Assembly: GCA_964017145.1 (NCBI GenBank)
Contig: OZ024841.1
Span: 310,001-374,000, forward strand
Direction: 5' to 3'
DNA from: Agrocybe praecox
Lineage: Eukaryota; Basidiomycota; Agaricomycetes; Agaricales; Agrocybaceae
DNA: 64,000 nt
Position 1 is the first letter of the stretch; each line of letters opens with the position of its first letter. The position numbers and the translations under genes were made by a program. Shown one piece after another: positions 47,819 through 58,529 of this stretch. Below the pieces are notes generated by a model, which saw nothing but the letters and a program-made list of their open reading frames with translations, was not told where the DNA came from and searched no databases.

Positions 47819-50800
47819 CCAATACAAGCCATAATCGATACAGGATCTCAGATAAATGTGATACGGGACGACATTGCTGTTAAATATCTACAACTTCCAA
47901 TTGATGTAAGCCAAAAGCTTCAAATGAAAGATGATAATGGAGGCTACGGAATACTCGATGGGCTTGCAGCAGATGTTCCACTTAACTGCGGAAATATCCT
48001 TACTCAAGCTGATCTTTACATTGGAAGTAAGGTACCATTTGAATTATTACTTGGACGACCATGGCAGCGAGGTAATTATGTTTCAATTGATGAACGTACA
48101 GATGGAACCTATTTAATCTTCAAAGATGCAACATCACATAAGCCAAAGTATGAGATATTTGTCACACCTGATCAAATGACATCCAAACAAACTGGACCAG
48201 ATACCAATCTAGCAAAATGTTCCTTTAGTTTGCAAGCTAATGATTATCCAGATCCATCAAAAGCTGGTAAATCACATTCAATACATCGAAGCATTCCAAA
48301 TTTACGTCCAGAAAGTCTAGATGAAGCCCAGAACATTCCAGGAAGCCTAGATCGTACACCCTTATATGTAGAACAATGCAAAACCAAAAACAATGAAGAA
48401 GACCTGCAACATAATGATTCCCATTGCACTATGACAACTGATCTACATGAAACAAATTCTCTACAGGAATTACTAAGGCAAAAGTCTTCTCCATTGTTCT
48501 CCAAATGTAGAGAACAATGCAAAGTGCATTTAAGCGCCCAAAGAAAGCTTAAATATCACGAGGTTACAAAGCTATTCATAGCTAAAACAGAAGATAACCA
48601 TGAGAACATAAATCAATCAACAACCAGAGTGATTGATGGCAACCTCTATACGCTACCATCTACAGGAGCACATGTTTTACAAGAAATAACAACCAGAAAT
48701 GCGAAAATTATTAGTCTGGACTTAGAAAAAAGAGAGTATAAAAGCAGAGTTTTGAAAAGACAGAAATCTCATTTAAATCTTCACTCACAATTTATCCAAT
48801 CTTCTAACATGGATTCTGAACAAGCTATGGCACCAGGAAACGCATCTACAGTTCCATTCTACTCTGTTTATCATCCTATAACAAAGCAACCTCTTCACAC
48901 TGCTTCTTGCACCCTTACCAGTCCAAATGGAATCATAACCGACATCTGTAAAGACCCAGACACTCCCACACAGCTTTTTGCTCAGGTCCTATTCCCTACA
49001 TCAATTCTAACTGCTTTTAACAACGGCATCCTTCGCTCTGTTCAAGGCCGAAGCTTTACATGCTTCCATTTCGACTTGAATGATCCTCGCATGCGAGAGA
49101 TGGTTGAATGGCTCATGCCTGGAATTGACTACAAAACAACTCTTCAGCACATATGTATTAATGGCCACATGCCTGGTACTTTCCAGCAACAGTTCCCTCA
49201 TGTACCAGACGATCCCAGGACATCCCAATCAAACACTGTCGATCATAATCAACCCAGGAGCCCACCGCAACGACCAGGAACACCATTTCCACGACTCAAT
49301 ACAGCAAATCATTCACCAATCCCTTCACAACGACATACTCCATCCAATCAAACTATCACTTCACTTAGTCCAATTTTAAACAAATTATCTTTACCTCCTT
49401 CATTCCAACAAGAAGTTCATACAGCCTCCAACAATTATCCTTCGCTTTTTTATATGACTGCAAATGATACTGATAGCTCTTCAGATCAGGACAATGGTTC
49501 CCCTTCCAAGCTGCGCGCTTTTTTGGATCCCCCAGAAACTAAACTTCCACCTGGAGTTAAGCAATCTACTGTTCCGGTCCGATTCCCTGCCTTAACCTTC
49601 GAAGAATTCACTACACCTCTTACCAAAGATGAGGAGTTATTCTGCACTAAGCTAGAAGGACTTACTGGGACTCATTCCTACTTGGACGGAGTCATTGTTC
49701 CTGATTATCTTTCCAAAGGGCAGTACACCAAAATTTCTCCAGAAGGAAAGGTCATGATTCGCTTACCTGAGGAAGAAAAGCTTCTCACTCGATACTGGGC
49801 TTCAGCGAGAGCAAAACTGAGGACACCAGAGTCACTTCCAGACCTTGTACCATCCAGCAGCACACCCTCATCGAGTTCTACCGATTTAAATGACTTGGAA
49901 CTCTTATATCCCCCTTCTCCTACCCCATTCCCAAACATCGAATTGCCACCAATCCATACAGCCCCAGAACAAGCGGACGGATCTGCAGAAAGCGTCGAGC
50001 CAGAGCTTCATAACGATGTCAACGATGTGGCCGACAACGCTCCGATGCAGGACATAACAGCTCAGTTCCATGAGAAGTCCAAAATCTCCGAACCCTCTGA
50101 TGCTCCGGATACTCACAAGGCCATGGACACCGAACCCAGTGCAGATGAAGATAGGCCAATCAATGGAGACGAGATCTTCTACAATGCAATGCAGAGATGG
50201 TACCCTGTCCTATTTAAAGCCAGCCACAAAGTTCTAACAGCCATGGAGAAATTAGCTGCTATTCAGTTTGGATATCGTTACTCGAACCTCAGGGCTGCCC
50301 AATGGAAGCATATTCTCCCAGGACAAACCTTCAACAAGCTTTTCCCAGAGTATATGAATTTAAAGGCCCTGGAACGACATTTAGGCGCCCAAACTCGAAG
50401 CAGGAGTGCACACAACAACAGATGGCTTCCACACATTCAAAAGCTTCTCAACTGTCGAAAGGAGATCACCCTACTTATCAACACATTCCAGAAATTCTTT
50501 ATTGCAGCTGGCTTTCCCCATGGACTCAAACAGTACATCAACACCCATTACATCGACCCAACCATTGGATATGACTACAGTCCAGTCCTCCATCATTTTG
50601 AAGCTGAATACTTTCAAGTTCTACAAGAGATACTCTGGGCTGAGCGCTATATGGAACTGGCTGCACCTGTTACACGAATACTTCACTTGTTATTTCCTGA
50701 AGGAGAGGACCTTAACAGAGTCCTTTATCTGGTATTGGATAGGCTTCAGCAACCAGCAGTTCAAAATCGACTCTATGATCAGGAAGCTGCCATTGAGGTT

Positions 50801-50839
50801 GATGAAGGATATCAATCTGATGCCTCAATCGAAATATAG
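47819..50839 (+). CDS. G2 protease plus long spacer region
   Basis: In frame with gag after the single TAA. It starts with an aspartic protease signature (AIIDTGSQINVI, catalytic Asp codon 47837-47839) and LLLGRPW. The remaining 870 or so residues have no reverse transcriptase: a SPNGIITDICKDP...GRSFTCFHFDL segment, a Pro/Ser/Thr-rich stretch, LDGVIVPDYLSKGQYTKISP, and a final helical, aromatic-rich part (WYPVLFKASHKVLTAMEKLA ... ERYMELAAPVTRILHLLFPE) before the stop at 50837-50839. I do not recognise these segments. No internal stop is present, which argues that the region was under selection as protein in the active element. Confidence 0.65.
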   Translation, partial: PIQAIIDTGSQINVIRDDIAVKYLQLPIDVSQKLQMKDDNGGYGILDGLAADVPLNCGNILTQADLYIGSKVPFELLLGRPWQRGNYVSIDERTDGTYLIFKDATSHKPKYEIFVTPDQMTSKQTGPDTNLAKCSFSLQANDYPDPSKAGKSHSIHRSIPNLRPESLDEAQNIPGSLDRTPLYVEQCKTKNNEEDLQHNDSHCTMTTDLHETNSLQELLRQKSSPLFSKCREQCKVHLSAQRKLKYHEVTKLFIAKTEDNHENINQSTTRVIDGNLYTLPSTGAHVLQEITTRNAKIISLDLEKREYKSRVLKRQKSHLNLHSQFIQSSNMDSEQAMAPGNASTVPFYSVYHPITKQPLHTASCTLTSPNGIITDICKDPDTPTQLFAQVLFPTSILTAFNNGILRSVQGRSFTCFHFDLNDPRMREMVEWLMPGIDYKTTLQHICINGHMPGTFQQQFPHVPDDPRTSQSNTVDHNQPRSPPQRPGTPFPRLNTANHSPIPSQRHTPSNQTITSLSPILNKLSLPPSFQQEVHTASNNYPSLFYMTANDTDSSSDQDNGSPSKLRAFLDPPETKLPPGVKQSTVPVRFPALTFEEFTTPLTKDEELFCTKLEGLTGTHSYLDGVIVPDYLSKGQYTKISPEGKVMIRLPEEEKLLTRYWASARAKLRTPESLPDLVPSSSTPSSSSTDLNDLELLYPPSPTPFPNIELPPIHTAPEQADGSAESVEPELHNDVNDVADNAPMQDITAQFHEKSKISEPSDAPDTHKAMDTEPSADEDRPINGDEIFYNAMQRWYPVLFKASHKVLTAMEKLAAIQFGYRYSNLRAAQWKHILPGQTFNKLFPEYMNLKALERHLGAQTRSRSAHNNRWLPHIQKLLNCRKEITLLINTFQKFFIAAGFPHGLKQYINTHYIDPTIGYDYSPVLHHFEAEYFQVLQEILWAERYMELAAPVTRILHLLFPEGEDLNRVLYLVLDRLQQPAVQNRLYDQEAAIEVDEGYQSDASIEI

Positions 50840-51869
50840 GTATTCAGGTGAATTATGTTCGCTTTACATCCATTCTAAATGCTTACAAAAGATCCCCAAG
50901 CTCAACGAACTCGATATTCCGTCTTCTACCAACCTAAACCAATTTTCGATCATTTTATGCTATTTTTCTTCGACATGGAAACCTATCTATTCACCCTGTT
51001 ACATCTCCGAACCTCTTATCTTCACCTGCAACTCAATGGTTGATCCATTTCTCCCATGCTTCTATTTATTCCGGATGCCACCCGAACTCGATCTACAGTA
51101 TGTTACCTCAGTCTACATTCGCTCTACCGATCCGCTCTATTTTTATTTGATCCATACACATCTCTGTTACTCTCAAGGATTCGTCTTCCACTCATTATTC
51201 ATCCAGGACTCGATGGATTATTCCCCTTTTGTATTTTTTCATTCACTACTCACGGCGCACGGACCCGATCTACAGTATATCACCTATCTACACACGCCTT
51301 CCACCATTTTTCTTCATTTTTATTTGACCTGTATGCCCTTCCTTGCACTTAACTATCCTTCCTACTCCTATTCCTTCATTCAGAGTGCGACGAAACTCTA
51401 TTCCATCATTGTTCTGTCAAGATATTTTTACTCTACATGCCTGGTGCATCCGTGTGATATCATTCTATATTCAGTTACCCTGGACAATACCTGCTATTTT
51501 TGTATAGTTACATATGATTTATATTTATTATCCTTTGATAGGGCCTACATGACCGGTTATGTGAGGCAGTACCAGATCTTAGAATCCTCCCACCTTCCTT
51601 GGCTTCTTCCTCCTCCCCCCATAACTTCAGAAACCCATATCTTTACTCCACACCGCTCAAATAGCTTCAAACTTGGCCAGAACTCGCACTTTGGTTCACT
51701 CTATCGACTACACCGAAAATACTTGGAAGAAACACGTTTCAAACGGAGTTATAAGACATTTTACTTAAAATCAGGTAGAATTTCGACGAAAATTACTTCT
51801 ATAACACTCATATCACCTCTCCATTGCACCAAACATTGTCGATCATGGCTAACTTCCTTTTACTTGAAT
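50840..51869. other. G2 inter-ORF region
   Basis: T/C-rich sequence between the protease-spacer frame and the second reading frame. The plus-strand frame across it is open but consists of Tyr/Phe/Ser-rich strings typical of pyrimidine-rich DNA. It may be a leader for the second frame. Confidence 0.4.
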
Positions 51870-51920
51870 ATGACGTCCATAGGAACCATAATGAGCACAT
51901 GCATCATTGTTCCCAGAGAG
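51870..51920 (+). pseudogene. Start of G2 second ORF, cut by the KDZ element
   Basis: ATG at 51870 opens MTSIGTIMSTCIIVPRE. After 17 codons the KDZ element interrupts it. The frame resumes exactly at 60870, after the second copy of the 8 bp duplication, with RFFPGNTPYISRCGACNSYA and runs on into reverse transcriptase. This is the probable start of the G2 pol frame. Confidence 0.6.
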
Positions 51921-53176
51921 GAGGTCTTTACTGTGCCCCACATATACTGATCAGAACTGATCAGAAATCATGCTTTTCTGAGCAGTTCTGACCAGAAATT
52001 TGGCTGACCTCTTACCAGATACAGGGAACAACCATTCACAAGGATGTTCATGTTCTGGCTGGACGCTGTAGCTTCTGTGATTCCCAATACTATGCCGATC
52101 ACAAAAGAGTTCACCAAGGCACAGCTCAAAAGCAAATGGTGTACTCAAACTCAGCCAAGTACATGAAGATTGGACAGTCTATATGGGTTGATCGTGTTTT
52201 TGCAAATGCAGTGGTAAATGGAATGTATAGCTTTCATGCCTCTGCTACTGCATATTCCGACTATTGGAACAACACCTTTGGTCAGGTCAACTCAGAGCAT
52301 TTGGCAATTTTGTCCCGTCGACATATCTGGCAGGCATTTGTGCAGGAATCTGTTCAGACCATTGCTACTGATCAAGACAAACAATTTGCAATGAATGATG
52401 TTCTACCAATCAATGATGTTTCTCGAGAAGCTTTTGCTGTCCTTGGGCAAGGTGGCACTATTACTGCCTCTACTGGACATGCTTGCTCTGAATGCACCCA
52501 ACCTTTCAGACCAGCAGCTGATTCAGATGATATGGATGTTGATCATGCAGACGTAACAATGCATGTTGTTGATGGAATTGTCATGGGGCCAACATATTGC
52601 GCATATCAAGGTTGTGAGAATGAGCTGCTTAACAGTCGTGGTGGTGTATTTTGTGCAGTCCATGAAAGAGAGTATGGTGATCGATGTCGGGTTGTAGATT
52701 GCGATCACTCTAGAGTTCCTTTGACACAAGCTTGTCAGCAACATCAAAGGGAATGGGAGAAACATATTCAGAGTCGCAGTTCTGGTGCACTAGCTGGAGT
52801 ACGGAGAATGCTTAGACATCCAGGAGAAAATCTGGAATGGCTTCCACCTGCAATTCAACACCCTCCACAACCACATGATGGTCCTGCCCCTCCTGATAGA
52901 GAAACCAAGCACTACTTCAGCCCTAATCGCTTTTACTGTGTTGAAACAGTATGTGCTCCATGTGGCACTGTTATTGCATGGACCAAGTTTGCACGATCCG
53001 AATCCCCCACCAATATTATGAAGTTCCTCAACTCCATATATCCTTCCAAAGACACTCACCCTGCCTATATTTGCATTGACAAGGCGTGTACTGTTTTGAA
53101 GCATATTGTTGCCAATGATACATTTGTAGAGTGGTTTGACACAACTCGGTTCATTGTCGACTCTTACCACTATTCC

Positions 53177-53536
53177 TGTTACGACACAAGCCGTTTCGTA
53201 TGTGTACAACTCCCAGAGTTTACACCGAAGAAGGCTATAGTCGTAGGTTCTTAGTTCTTCGTTCGAGTTTCGAGTAGTGAAACTGTAGTATTCTCAAGAA
53301 CTAGTTAAAGAATATGAGAGTATCGTACTACGTATTTATAAGAGCAAGACATGAGGAGAAAGCACCATAAAGGTGTGGTAAACGTTCGTAGAAAGTGAGG
53401 CGAAAGCACCGTAACGATATGGTGATCGTTCGATAGGAAACACACCGTGAAGGTGTGGTAGTCGTTCGGTAAGGGCGAGGCAGTGAAACAGTAAAGAAAG
53501 ATGAAAAAGAGTCGACCAGCGTGTGTGTTCGTAACA
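53177..53536 (-). repeat. G1 3' LTR
   Basis: 360 bp; on the minus strand begins TGTTACGAACACACACGCTG and ends GTCGTAACA. Identical by eye to 59846-60205. It contains diverged inner repeats around CACC-T-A-GGTGTGGT. Confidence 0.93.
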
Positions 53537-53548
53537 TTACCCCCATTC
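53537..53548 (-). other. G1 polypurine tract
   Basis: On the minus strand AGAATGGGGGTAA lies directly before the 3' LTR, the place where plus-strand DNA synthesis is primed. Confidence 0.55.
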
Positions 53549-53571
53549 TAGATCGAAGATTCCAGATTCGA

Positions 53572-54543
53572 CTAGAGTTGTTGATATTCGTAAGGACAGT
53601 CTCGTTTGAGGTGTCCTGTTCGTCGGCAATTGTAGCAGGTTGGTGTGGCGTTTCTTCTGGGTCGAGGTCGGAGTGTGTAGGGGTGAGGCAGTCCTCGAAG
53701 TTGTCGAGGACCGTTCGGGGGTATAATGGTTTGTTGTGGTTCGGAGGGTCGTCGGTTTTGTTGTCGTCGTGGTAAATAAGGAGGTGGGAGTTCGTTGTCG
53801 ATTCTAGGAGTGGGTTCTGTTCGTGTTTCATAGCTGTGCGTTCCGGATTCGTCAGTGCCAATGTGGCTGGGGAATAGAGTGTGAAGGAATTGTCGATGAT
53901 TTAATGGGGTACGGGTGGATGTTTCTGGAATTCCCGCTAGTCGTTGAAAGGTTCTGAGGTTGAGGACGGAGGGGTTCGGTTCCGGTTGTCGTTCAGGTGT
54001 CGTAGTGGGTTCTACTCGTGGTTCCTCGGGTTCTTCATTGTGTTGGTCCACGACGATGAAAGGAGCAGAAGGGGTACGACTAGGGTTCGGGTCGGGAGTT
54101 TCTTTGTTGGTGGTGTTCTTCGGAGGGGTTCGTACATAGATGTCGGTGTTGTCGTCTGGAGTGGGTTCTCTGGAGTCAGGGAAGGTGATGGGGTTCGTCG
54201 GATGTCCGGATGGATAAGGAGAGGGTACGTTCCCTCGGATCGGTCGGTGTTCGTTGGCAAAATAGGTCCTTCGTTGTTCCCAGAAATTCTGGGTGTGATT
54301 GCCCAAGCCTTCCCAACAAAGGGCGTCGAGGCGTAGGGCTGCTAGTCGTCGGAGTTCGTTCAAATGTTTCGTCTGTTGGTGAATTTCGTTTTCGATGTCG
54401 AGAAGAGTGATGAGAGAATCGTTGTATCGGTTGAGAGGGGCGACCAAGTTAAAAAGGGCTTGTCGGTCGAGGAAACTTTGAGAGGAATGATGAAATTCGG
54501 TGTAGCCGATGACGAAGTTGTTCTGTGCATTCTGTTGGGCCAT
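53572..54543 (-). CDS. G1 third ORF with C-terminal zinc knuckle
   Basis: Located between pol and the 3' LTR, same strand as gag and pol. The ATG at 54543 (context ACCATGG) gives 323 residues; an in-frame ATG at 54708 would add 55. The N-terminal 100 residues are helical (LNRYNDSLITLLDIENEIHQ ... LRRLAALRLDALCWEGL). The middle is Pro/Thr/Glu-rich and disordered, with a PPPY motif. The C-terminus is basic and ends with a CCHC knuckle (CYNCRRTGHLKRDC). The layout resembles a small gag, yet gag with its own knuckle is present upstream. No transmembrane segment is seen, so it is not envelope-like. How it is expressed is unclear: the stop of pol is 390 nt upstream, with a small open frame (54893-54564) between. 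Function unknown; RNA binding is the natural guess. Confidence 0.7.
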   Translation of the reverse strand: MAQQNAQNNFVIGYTEFHHSSQSFLDRQALFNLVAPLNRYNDSLITLLDIENEIHQQTKHLNELRRLAALRLDALCWEGLGNHTQNFWEQRRTYFANEHRPIRGNVPSPYPSGHPTNPITFPDSREPTPDDNTDIYVRTPPKNTTNKETPDPNPSRTPSAPFIVVDQHNEEPEEPRVEPTTTPERQPEPNPSVLNLRTFQRLAGIPETSTRTPLNHRQFLHTLFPSHIGTDESGTHSYETRTEPTPRIDNELPPPYLPRRQQNRRPSEPQQTIIPPNGPRQLRGLPHPYTLRPRPRRNATPTCYNCRRTGHLKRDCPYEYQQL

Positions 54544-54932
54544 GGTAAGATTGAGAGGATGATTCAGTAGTAAAGCGAGTATCGACAATAGTGGATTCGG
54601 TTCTGGGTTGTAAAGACAGGAATCATCCTGCTTATATGTTCTTCTTTGATCGATTCGAGTCTGGGTTTGAACTTCTTGAATGGGACTCTTCGGTTCTTTC
54701 GTTTGCATAGAGGTGGGGGTGGAAACTCTTTGTCGAACGTCAGGCTGACCTGCCTTGCTCTAGACGTGCGATGGAATGTCTGTGTCATTGTGATCCAGTC
54801 GGAGAGAAGGGTCGAAGGTTTAAATGAAAAGGGGTCATCTTCCAGCTGTCCGTGGAGCTGTGATAGATTATTGAGGTTCAGTTTGTCGTGCATGTTAGAC
54901 GTGTGTAGTGATTCGAGGTAGGACGTTCGTTT

Positions 54933-57900
54933 TCAGTGAGTGACTGGAAGTCCGTTTCGTCGTTGGTATTCATTCAAAATCTTTCGTCCGGTTGATCCGA
55001 ACATTTCTTGGGGTTCCCAGGAGTTATTGCTGACGGAATAACCGGCCCATTTGACGAGGTATTTATATTTTTGGGGTTTTCCTTTCTGGGGTCGTCCTTG
55101 TTTTCGATGTGATTTGATCGCTTCGATTTCGTAATGTTCTTCTTCATTAATGAGTTCAGGAGGTGGTTCTGGGAAATTTGGTCCATAGGTTTCGTTTTCG
55201 GTATAGGGCATGAGGAGGGAGGCGTGGAATACGTCGTGAATCCTCCAGTTCTTTGGTAGTTCGAGTTTGAAGGTCAAAGGTCCTTTAATTTCCGTGATTT
55301 TGAAGGGTCCTTCTCTCTTTGGTGAAAGTTTCTTGTTGCTTCGTGTTTTTAGGTTTCTGGAATCGAGCCAGACCTTCTGTCCAAGTTTGAAGGTAACTGG
55401 TTTTCCTTTTCTTCTGGCAAGCATTCGTGCTCGTGCTAATTCGTGTGCTGCTTGGGCTTCTTCTCGGTCTCGTGTGAGATTCTTCAATCTTTCTTCCACG
55501 GAGGGAAATTTCGTGTTTTCGAAGGTCGTTGGTATGGCTAAGGGTTCGATTCCTAGCATTAGGGCGAATGGTGATTTCTGTCTGTCGGAGTGTCGTCTGT
55601 CATTGTGTGTGAATTCGAGAGTGGGGAGGGCATCCTTCCACGTTTCGGGGTTCGCAGAGCAAAATATCGCTATATATGCTTCGATTTCTTGATTGAATCT
55701 TTTGGTGGTTCCATCGCCTTGTGGGTGATAGGCGGTCGTCAATTTCGATTCGATTCCTAACTGTTTGAGGAGTTCTCTGAATGCTTTTGCGGCAAATTGT
55801 GGTCCTCTGTCGGAAAGCATCGAATCTGGTAGTCCGAATCGTTTGTAAAGGTGTTCTATCAGGAGTTTTCCTGCTCCTTCTTCTGTCAGGGTTTTTGAAC
55901 AGGGGATGAAAATTGCCCCTTTAGTAAGTCCGTGGTCCACCACGGATAAGATCGAGTCGTAACCGTCGATTTCGGGTAAATCGGTGATCATGTCCATGGA
56001 GCAGTTTGCGAACGGTCTGTTCGATTTCGCGCCTTTAATCGGTTGGAAGGCGGGTTTCGTCGGGTTTCTGTTGATCTTAAATTGTTGGCAGGGTCCGCAT
56101 CCTTTCACGTAGTTCTTTACGAACATGCGCATGCCGGGCCACCAATAGTGTTTTCTAATCGCGTTGAAGGTTTCTATTTCTCCGGGATGTCCGGCGGTTA
56201 TCGTATCGTGGTAACTCTTCACGATAGTTCTTCTGAGTTCTGCGTCGTTGGGAATATAGTTTTTCCCTTGGTAGAAGAGTATGTTTTTTCCGTGAAAGTC
56301 TTCTACCGTCCAGTCGGCGAGTTTGTCGTGGAGCTCGGTTGGTCCGTTTTCTAACAAGAGCTTTATCGCATTAGCGGCATCGAGGTCGAGTTTGTCGGAG
56401 TTCGCGATTTTTTCTTGAAGTTCGGTGTCGATTAGATTGACAAACAGGTCTTCAGGTAGGAGAATTTTGTTTTCGTTATCGTGGTCTTCTTCGGGACATA
56501 AATCTGGTCTTCTGGATAATGCGTCCGATTGCACCATCTTCGTTCCTGGGGTGTGTACGAGTTTGATGTTAAACTCCGAGAGGTACAGGGACCAGCGTGC
56601 TTGTCTTCTGTTTAGCTTCTGAGCGCTTCTGAAATACGTTAAGTTCTTGTGGTCGGATAGAACGGTGGTTTCGAATGAAGACCCTTGGATGTAATGTCTC
56701 CATTCTTGCAGAGCTCGGATGATCGCAAGCAGTTCTCTATCGTAGATTTCGTAGTTTCGTTTGGGTTCATTGAATGTTTTAGATATGAAGGCGCAGGGAT
56801 GGCGGCTTCCATTGCTGTCCAATTGAGTAAGTACCGCTCCTGATGCGTATTTTGATGCGTCGGATTCAATTTGGAAGGGTTTAGTGGTGTCAGGCATCAT
56901 TAGCACTGGTTCTTCAGTGAATTTCTGTTTGAGGGAATTGAATGCTTTCTGGGCGTTATCGTTCCAAATGAAAGATTTCCCTTTCTGGAGAAGTTCGTTT
57001 AGAGGTTTGGCAAGGTCCGAATATCTTCGGATGAACTTCCTGTAAAAGTTTCCAAATCCTAGGAAGGATCGTACTTGTTTTACAGTTTTCGGGACCGGCC
57101 ATTCGCTGATTCCTTTCAACTTTGTTGGGTCCATAGAAATTTTTCCTTCTTCGATGATCATTCCAAGGTAATCAATCTTGGTCTTTTCGAATTCGCATTT
57201 CTCGGGTTTGAGATACAGGTCATTTTCTTGGAGTCGTTGGAGTACCTTCCGGGTGATCTCGTCAAGTTTCTTCTTGTTTTTTGCGAAGATGAGGATGTCG
57301 TCCATATAGACTACAATTAGTCCTTCGGAAATCATGTCCTTGAAGATGTGATCCATCATCGCTTGGAAAGTGGCTGGGGAATTACACATTCCAAAGAACA
57401 TGACAGTGGGTTCAAATAGTCCACGATTCGTTTTGAAAGCGGCTTTCCATTCATCTCCTTTTTTGATTCGAATGTTGTTGTATCCCCATCGGACGTCCAT
57501 TTTGGTGAAAAGTTTAGCTCCCTTGAGTTTGTCCAGCAGCTCGGAGATGAGGGGTAAGGGGTATGCGTTTTTGACGGTCCATTCGTTCAGGTATCGATAG
57601 TCCTGGCAAGGTCTCAGTTTTCCGTCTTTCTTTGATACGAAGAAAAATGGTGAGGCCATTGGCGACTTTGACGGCCGAATGTATCCTTTGGCTAGTTGTT
57701 CGTCCAGGAAAGAGTCCAATTCTTTCGTTTCTTGTGGAGTTAGATTGTATGACTTGAAAGATTTGGGTTCGAATCCTTCTTTCATTTCGATTTTATGATC
57801 CCAGGGTTTCGAAGTGGGGAAGCGATTTGAGGCTTCCTCATCGAACACTTTGAGGAATTCGTGGAACTGTTTCGGGACAATTTCCTTTGTTGGTTTCTTT

Positions 57901-58529
57901 ACTTTAACTTCTTTGTGCTTCTGTGCGAGGGTTTGGGAAGTCGTGGTTTTCGCTCTGATCCATTCTGGTTCAGGAGTTTCTCCATTGATGAATCGGAGGA
58001 GGAGATCGAGGTCGTTATCTTCCTCTGTTTTGAATTCTTTCCTTGGTTTGATTTTCTTTACCAAGATTCTTCGAGTTTCTTGGGTTTTGACTCTCCAAGA
58101 GACATGACCGGTTTCCCAGTCGATGATCGGATTGTTTTCTCGGAACCAGGGTAATCCGAGGATGATCTTCTGTCTTCCTAATCCGGTGCAATAGAAAGGC
58201 TTCCATTTGGTTCTTCCGCCGACGGTCATAAGGATTTTGACGTAATGAGTGATCGTTCCTTTCTTGTTAAGGGTTCCGTCTACGTTGTAAACATCGAGTG
58301 CCTTTTTCAGGGCTATTTTTGGAATTTTTAATTTCCGACAATATTCTTCGTCGATGAATTTGCCGGATGCTCCGGTATCGGCGAGTGCTTCGGTTTTTTC
58401 GGCGATTTTTGATGTACTTGTGGTGAAAGAAATCGGTATGTATAGGGATTTTTTATCTATACGAGCGACAAGTACATGTGAAATATGAAACGAGGGAGAG
58501 ACTGATGCCGGGGCAGATCTCCCTTTCAA
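54933..58529 (-). CDS. pol: G1 pol polyprotein
   Basis: About 1198 residues, -1 frame relative to gag. Protease DTGAS at residue 51; reverse transcriptase about 280-460 with KLFTKMDVRWGY and YMDD at 408-411; RNase H with IESDASKYASGAVL, YDRELLAII and LSDHKNLTYF; integrase with HPGEIETFNAIRKHYWWPG...CGPCQQF zinc site and catalytic Asp in SMDMITDLP, Asp in LSDRGPQF and Glu in RFNQEIEAY. A chromodomain closes it (KYKYLVKWAGYSVSNNSWEP). All catalytic residues I can check are present and there is no internal stop. The reading has no ATG at its start, consistent with production by frameshifting from gag. Confidence 0.93.
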   Translation of the reverse strand: MKGRSAPASVSPSFHISHVLVARIDKKSLYIPISFTTSTSKIAEKTEALADTGASGKFIDEEYCRKLKIPKIALKKALDVYNVDGTLNKKGTITHYVKILMTVGGRTKWKPFYCTGLGRQKIILGLPWFRENNPIIDWETGHVSWRVKTQETRRILVKKIKPRKEFKTEEDNDLDLLLRFINGETPEPEWIRAKTTTSQTLAQKHKEVKVKKPTKEIVPKQFHEFLKVFDEEASNRFPTSKPWDHKIEMKEGFEPKSFKSYNLTPQETKELDSFLDEQLAKGYIRPSKSPMASPFFFVSKKDGKLRPCQDYRYLNEWTVKNAYPLPLISELLDKLKGAKLFTKMDVRWGYNNIRIKKGDEWKAAFKTNRGLFEPTVMFFGMCNSPATFQAMMDHIFKDMISEGLIVVYMDDILIFAKNKKKLDEITRKVLQRLQENDLYLKPEKCEFEKTKIDYLGMIIEEGKISMDPTKLKGISEWPVPKTVKQVRSFLGFGNFYRKFIRRYSDLAKPLNELLQKGKSFIWNDNAQKAFNSLKQKFTEEPVLMMPDTTKPFQIESDASKYASGAVLTQLDSNGSRHPCAFISKTFNEPKRNYEIYDRELLAIIRALQEWRHYIQGSSFETTVLSDHKNLTYFRSAQKLNRRQARWSLYLSEFNIKLVHTPGTKMVQSDALSRRPDLCPEEDHDNENKILLPEDLFVNLIDTELQEKIANSDKLDLDAANAIKLLLENGPTELHDKLADWTVEDFHGKNILFYQGKNYIPNDAELRRTIVKSYHDTITAGHPGEIETFNAIRKHYWWPGMRMFVKNYVKGCGPCQQFKINRNPTKPAFQPIKGAKSNRPFANCSMDMITDLPEIDGYDSILSVVDHGLTKGAIFIPCSKTLTEEGAGKLLIEHLYKRFGLPDSMLSDRGPQFAAKAFRELLKQLGIESKLTTAYHPQGDGTTKRFNQEIEAYIAIFCSANPETWKDALPTLEFTHNDRRHSDRQKSPFALMLGIEPLAIPTTFENTKFPSVEERLKNLTRDREEAQAAHELARARMLARRKGKPVTFKLGQKVWLDSRNLKTRSNKKLSPKREGPFKITEIKGPLTFKLELPKNWRIHDVFHASLLMPYTENETYGPNFPEPPPELINEEEHYEIEAIKSHRKQGRPQKGKPQKYKYLVKWAGYSVSNNSWEPQEMFGSTGRKILNEYQRRNGLPVTH

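Noticed and set aside
50840..51869. Part of a long plus-strand frame after the G2 protease-spacer region, taken as a protein
   Set aside because: The upstream part of that frame is a shadow of the protease-spacer frame, and this part is Tyr/Phe/Ser-rich pyrimidine composition. Only from the ATG at 51870 is there a reason to call it coding.
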